Positions 13,865 through 16,412 of a DNA stretch of 16,412 nucleotides are shown here, piece after piece. Source of the stretch: SMXQ01 sp033720855 (GTDB lineage Bacteria; Pseudomonadota; Alphaproteobacteria; SMXQ01); assembly GCA_033720855.1 (NCBI GenBank), contig JAWWBR010000078.1:1-16412 (forward strand). The letters run 5' to 3'. The notes below the pieces were generated by a model, which saw nothing but the letters and a program-made list of their open reading frames with translations, was not told the origin of the DNA and did no database searches. Each line of letters opens with the position of its first letter. Within the stretch, counting starts at the first letter, position 1. Both the position numbers and the translations under genes were made by a program.

Positions 13865-14893
13865 TTAGGCCCCTGCCACCATGCGGTCGAGAGCGCCGAT
13901 GACCGCGTCCTGTGGGATCAGGGCGGGATCGCGGCCGCCGAAATCCTTCGAGTCGACGATGGCGAGACGGTCGGCAACGGGCGCGTATTTCGCGGGATCG
14001 TGCTTGGAGAAGAGGGAGACCAGGGGCGCGCCGCCGGCGGCCAGCATATGGCCCGTCCCCGAATCGTTGGCGAGGGCGGCGCTGAGGCGCCCGGCCAGGG
14101 CGATCACCAGCAACGGACCCTGCGGCTGATCCCCGTCCGCCGCATCCTCCCATTCCGGGAAGCGGGCCTCGGGCACCGCCGCCCGCAACCTCGGGATCCA
14201 GGATTCCTCCTCGGGCCCCGGGAAAAACACCGGCACGCGGCCCTTGCTTACCTGGTCGCGGGCGGTCGCGATGAAGCCCTCGAGCGGCCAGCGCTTGGCT
14301 GCGTCTCCCGCACCCGGCGCCAGGCCGACATAGACCGGGCCGTCCGGCAGCCGCCGCCTAGCCGCCTCGTCGAGCGCGGGGTCCCGCGGCAGCGGCGGCA
14401 GGGGCCCATCCTCGGCTGCGGGCGCGGCCAGCCTTGCGAGGCCCTGCAATGACCGGACGAAATGCCGCGGCCAGGCCTCGGGCCGGTCCGGTTTGAGGTC
14501 CGAAAACCTCCATCCCGCGCATGCCGAGACGAACACGCCGTGCCGTATGCGCCGGGCGATCAAGCTGCGCAGGATCGAGGTCTGGGTGTCGATGACGAGG
14601 TCGAAGGCGCGCCCGGCAAGGGGGCGGTGGAGCCCGAGAAGATGGCCCGGCCGGTCGCCGATCCCGGCCGCTTCGATGACCTCGTCGAGCAGCCCGCCGA
14701 TGAGCGGCGTAAGCGCATGCGCGTAGGCCGTCCGCCCGAGGCCCGCGCACCAGGTGATATGGGCGCCGGGAAAGCGGGCGCGCAGGACGCGAAGGAAGGG
14801 CAGCTTGACGATTCCGTCGCCGATGGTCTCGCCCCGGGAGTAGACGAGGACGGTACCGAATGTCGCGGGGATCGAGGGCGCGGTGCGGGCCAT
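13865..14893 (-). CDS. Glycosyltransferase family 9 (heptosyltransferase-like)
   Basis: A 342-aa two-domain glycosyltransferase of family GT9, whose known members transfer heptose or related sugars to the lipopolysaccharide core. The N-terminal domain has VLVYSRGETIGDGIVKLPFLRVLRARFPGAHI (15-46), matching the acceptor-side GDxxxxxP motif. The C-terminal domain has LAPGAGDAAKRWP (191-203), FFPGPEEESW and the nucleotide-sugar site ANDSGTGHMLAAGGAPLVSLF (275-295). It should act at the cytoplasmic face of the inner membrane. ATG 14893 has no clear Shine-Dalgarno, but the protein starts sensibly there. No other LPS genes are visible, so it is isolated; the exact donor and acceptor are unknown. It is divergent from the amidohydrolase. 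Confidence 0.85.
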   Translation of the reverse strand: MARTAPSIPATFGTVLVYSRGETIGDGIVKLPFLRVLRARFPGAHITWCAGLGRTAYAHALTPLIGGLLDEVIEAAGIGDRPGHLLGLHRPLAGRAFDLVIDTQTSILRSLIARRIRHGVFVSACAGWRFSDLKPDRPEAWPRHFVRSLQGLARLAAPAAEDGPLPPLPRDPALDEAARRRLPDGPVYVGLAPGAGDAAKRWPLEGFIATARDQVSKGRVPVFFPGPEEESWIPRLRAAVPEARFPEWEDAADGDQPQGPLLVIALAGRLSAALANDSGTGHMLAAGGAPLVSLFSKHDPAKYAPVADRLAIVDSKDFGGRDPALIPQDAVIGALDRMVAGA

Positions 14894-15006
14894 GGCTTGG
14901 GTCCGAGAACAGCGGGGCTGAGGCGGCGGCGCCGGCGGGGCCGGGGCCTTTCGCCCGCCGCACTCTATCGGTATCCGGTGCCGGGGGAAAGGCCGGGGCG
15001 GGGCGC

Positions 15007-15036
15007 TTGACCGGGTCCGGCGGCCGACCCTAGAGT
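15007..15036 (+). promoter_or_regulatory. Candidate sigma-70-type promoter of the amidohydrolase-SDR pair
   Basis: TTGACC, an 18-base spacer and TAGAGT give good -35 and fair -10 matches, 51 bases before the ATG at 15088. It is the best promoter-like pair I found in this window. Confidence 0.42.
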
Positions 15037-15087
15037 GGACAAGGCGCCGCCACCGGGAAAGGCGGGCGGCATGCGGGAGAGAGGGTC

Positions 15088-16263
15088 ATGGACGCCAACG
15101 GCAACATCGACGCCTGGGACGGCGACGGCCATGTCGAGGAGTGGGAGGCGACCTTTTCCGACGACTATCTCGAGCCCGCCTTTCGCGACCGCCGGCCCGA
15201 GGTGGTGGAAACCGAGGAGTTCGAGCGCGATTACATGTGGCTGATCGACGGCGAACGCTTTCGCATCGGCGGCTCTCCGTCGTCCAAGGGCGGTCAGGTC
15301 TCGACCGAATACCTGAAGATGGCCAAATGGCGCGGCCCCCATGAGAGCGGCGAGTTTCACTCGGCCCGCGACCGTCTCGCGGTGATGGATGCCGAGGATA
15401 CCTGGCTTTCGGTCAACTACCCGACGCTCTTCCTGCGCTGGCCGCTGGCCCGGGACCCGGCCCTCAACCAGGCGCTCACCCGCGCCTACAACAACTGGAT
15501 CGCCGACATTTCGAGCCAGGCGCCGGATCGCCTCAAATGGGTGACGGTGATCGACGCCTTCGATATCGGGGAGGCCGTAAGAGAGATGGCGCGCACCAAG
15601 GAGATGGGCTCGGTGGGCGTCATGGTGCTCGGCGATTACGGCGAAAAGTCCCTCGATCACCCGTATTTCGCGCCGCTCTGGCAGGCGGCCAACGACCTCG
15701 ACATGCCGGTCAACGTCCACCCCGGCACCGGCGCCCTGGACGCCATGAAGGCCTACCCGTCGGTCGCCGCCGATCAGTTCCTGATGTCGGTGGTGCGCGG
15801 CTTCAAGTCGGTCTGTTCCTCCGGCCTCCTGGACCGCTATCCCAAGGTGCGGGTCTCGTTCCTGGAGACCGGCTGCACCTGGGTCGACTTCGCCTGCGAG
15901 GTGATGGATTTCACCCTCGACAATATCCGCGACCGCATCACGCTCGACGCGCTGCGCCCGCATCACCAGGCGGTGGTCGACCGCGGCCTGCCGGAGATGA
16001 CGCCGCTGGAATACATCCAGGCCGGGCGCATCTTCATCGGATTCGAGGTCGACGATGAGCTGCTGCCCTATATGGTCGACAAATACGGCACCGATTGCTG
16101 GGTCTATGCCAGCGACATCCCCCACGCCCACCGCAAGACCGATTCGGCGCGCTTCGTGCTCAACCGGCCCGACCTCAGCGATGCCGCCAAGGGGCGCATC
16201 CTGTGGGAGGGGACGGCGCGGCTCTACGGGTTCGACTCGCCGCTGGGCACCGGGGCGGCGTGA
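15088..16263 (+). CDS. Amidohydrolase-2 family (ACMSD-like) metal-dependent hydrolase
   Basis: A 391-aa TIM-barrel protein of the amidohydrolase-2 group, which includes decarboxylases and hydrolases acting on aromatic acids. Visible features are the N-terminal DGDGHVEE strand end (11-18, metal-ligand position, DxDxH form with a single His15), VNVHPGTG with His211, SFLETGCTWVDF (257-268) and YASDIPHAH with Asp343 (340-348), the usual catalytic Asp. No signal peptide, so cytosolic. ATG 15088 has GAGAGAGGG just upstream. The stop TGA shares one base with the ATG of the following SDR, so the two are translationally coupled and probably work in one pathway, the SDR oxidising or reducing an alcohol/ketone made or used here. 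The substrate cannot be told. Confidence 0.9.
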   Translation: MDANGNIDAWDGDGHVEEWEATFSDDYLEPAFRDRRPEVVETEEFERDYMWLIDGERFRIGGSPSSKGGQVSTEYLKMAKWRGPHESGEFHSARDRLAVMDAEDTWLSVNYPTLFLRWPLARDPALNQALTRAYNNWIADISSQAPDRLKWVTVIDAFDIGEAVREMARTKEMGSVGVMVLGDYGEKSLDHPYFAPLWQAANDLDMPVNVHPGTGALDAMKAYPSVAADQFLMSVVRGFKSVCSSGLLDRYPKVRVSFLETGCTWVDFACEVMDFTLDNIRDRITLDALRPHHQAVVDRGLPEMTPLEYIQAGRIFIGFEVDDELLPYMVDKYGTDCWVYASDIPHAHRKTDSARFVLNRPDLSDAAKGRILWEGTARLYGFDSPLGTGAA

Positions 16264-16412
16264 TGGGCAGGCTCGACGGCAAGGTCATCGTCGTCACCGG
16301 CGCCGCCGCCGGCCTCGGGCGCGAATACGCCCAGCGCCTTGCCCAGGAGGGCGCCAAGCTGGTGCTGGCCGACATCGAAGATTGCCGGGAGACCGCGCGG
16401 CGCTGCGAAGCC
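16263..16412 (+). CDS. Short-chain dehydrogenase/reductase (5' part only)
   Basis: The first 50 codons are present and the rest lies beyond the right edge. The start MGRLDGKVIVVTGAAAGLG has the TGxxxGxG cofactor motif (12-19) and a following helix, then LVLADIEDC, where the Asp after strand 2 (residue 42) suggests NAD(H) preference. The ATG overlaps the preceding TGA by one base (TGATG). Family is safe for this length; the catalytic Ser-Tyr-Lys is not in view. Confidence 0.9.
   Translation, partial: MGRLDGKVIVVTGAAAGLGREYAQRLAQEGAKLVLADIEDCRETARRCEA

Noticed and set aside
1..16412. CRISPR arrays, tRNA/rRNA genes, insertion sequences or prophage parts
   Set aside because: No regularly spaced direct repeats, cloverleaf-like segments, transposase or integrase motifs were seen by eye.

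Overview
The window is GC-rich (coding parts look well above 60% G+C), with strong Shine-Dalgarno sequences, tripartite-tricarboxylate-transport (TTT/Bug) receptors, PAS-rich cytoplasmic histidine kinases and a small PAS-like protein of the alphaproteobacterial type. This suggests a free-living alphaproteobacterium, probably Rhodospirillales-like. That placement is an inference from gene content, not a database result. No tRNA, rRNA, CRISPR array, transposase or phage gene was seen.

Layout. Positions 1-1679 (-) hold a membrane-anchored PAS histidine kinase that runs off the left edge. It is separated by an AT-rich island (about 1700-1920, with a possible 42-aa ORF and a terminator-like hairpin) from a divergent PAS-like protein (2019-2504, +). 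Next on the minus strand come a BT1/folate-biopterin-type transporter (4164-2536), a three-helix small membrane protein (4598-4287) and a carboxymuconolactone-decarboxylase/AhpD-fold protein (5381-4851). A D-2-hydroxyacid dehydrogenase (5463-6542, +) diverges from the last of these. A four-PAS soluble histidine kinase follows (8933-6612, -, TTG start), then an Fbp-type ABC substrate-binding protein (9273-10664, +). Beyond it lie a 55-aa membrane peptide (10871-10704, -) just downstream of a p-hydroxycinnamoyl-CoA hydratase/lyase-like enzyme (11756-10911, -), a 97-aa lipoprotein (12107-12400, +), a TTT/Bug receptor (13759-12530, -), a GT9 heptosyltransferase-like protein (14893-13865, -), an amidohydrolase-2 (15088-16263, +) and the start of an SDR (16263 onward, +).

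How the genes fit together. The region reads as environmental sensing (two kinases without response regulators, one PAS-like protein) mixed with uptake and catabolism of small organic acids or aromatics (TTT receptor, ABC receptor, HCHL-like lyase, hydroxyacid dehydrogenase, CMD-like protein, amidohydrolase plus SDR). Most genes are solitary or in pairs, so pathway links are inference.

Most notable observation. The ABC-type receptor and the TTT-type receptor belong to different families, yet both end in the same 72-residue C-terminal domain. It aligns without gaps at 31/72 identities and has two cysteines 16 residues apart in both. Neither receptor has a permease gene in the window. This looks like a mobile, probably periplasmic accessory module added to unrelated solute receptors. 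I do not recognise it as a standard part of either family.
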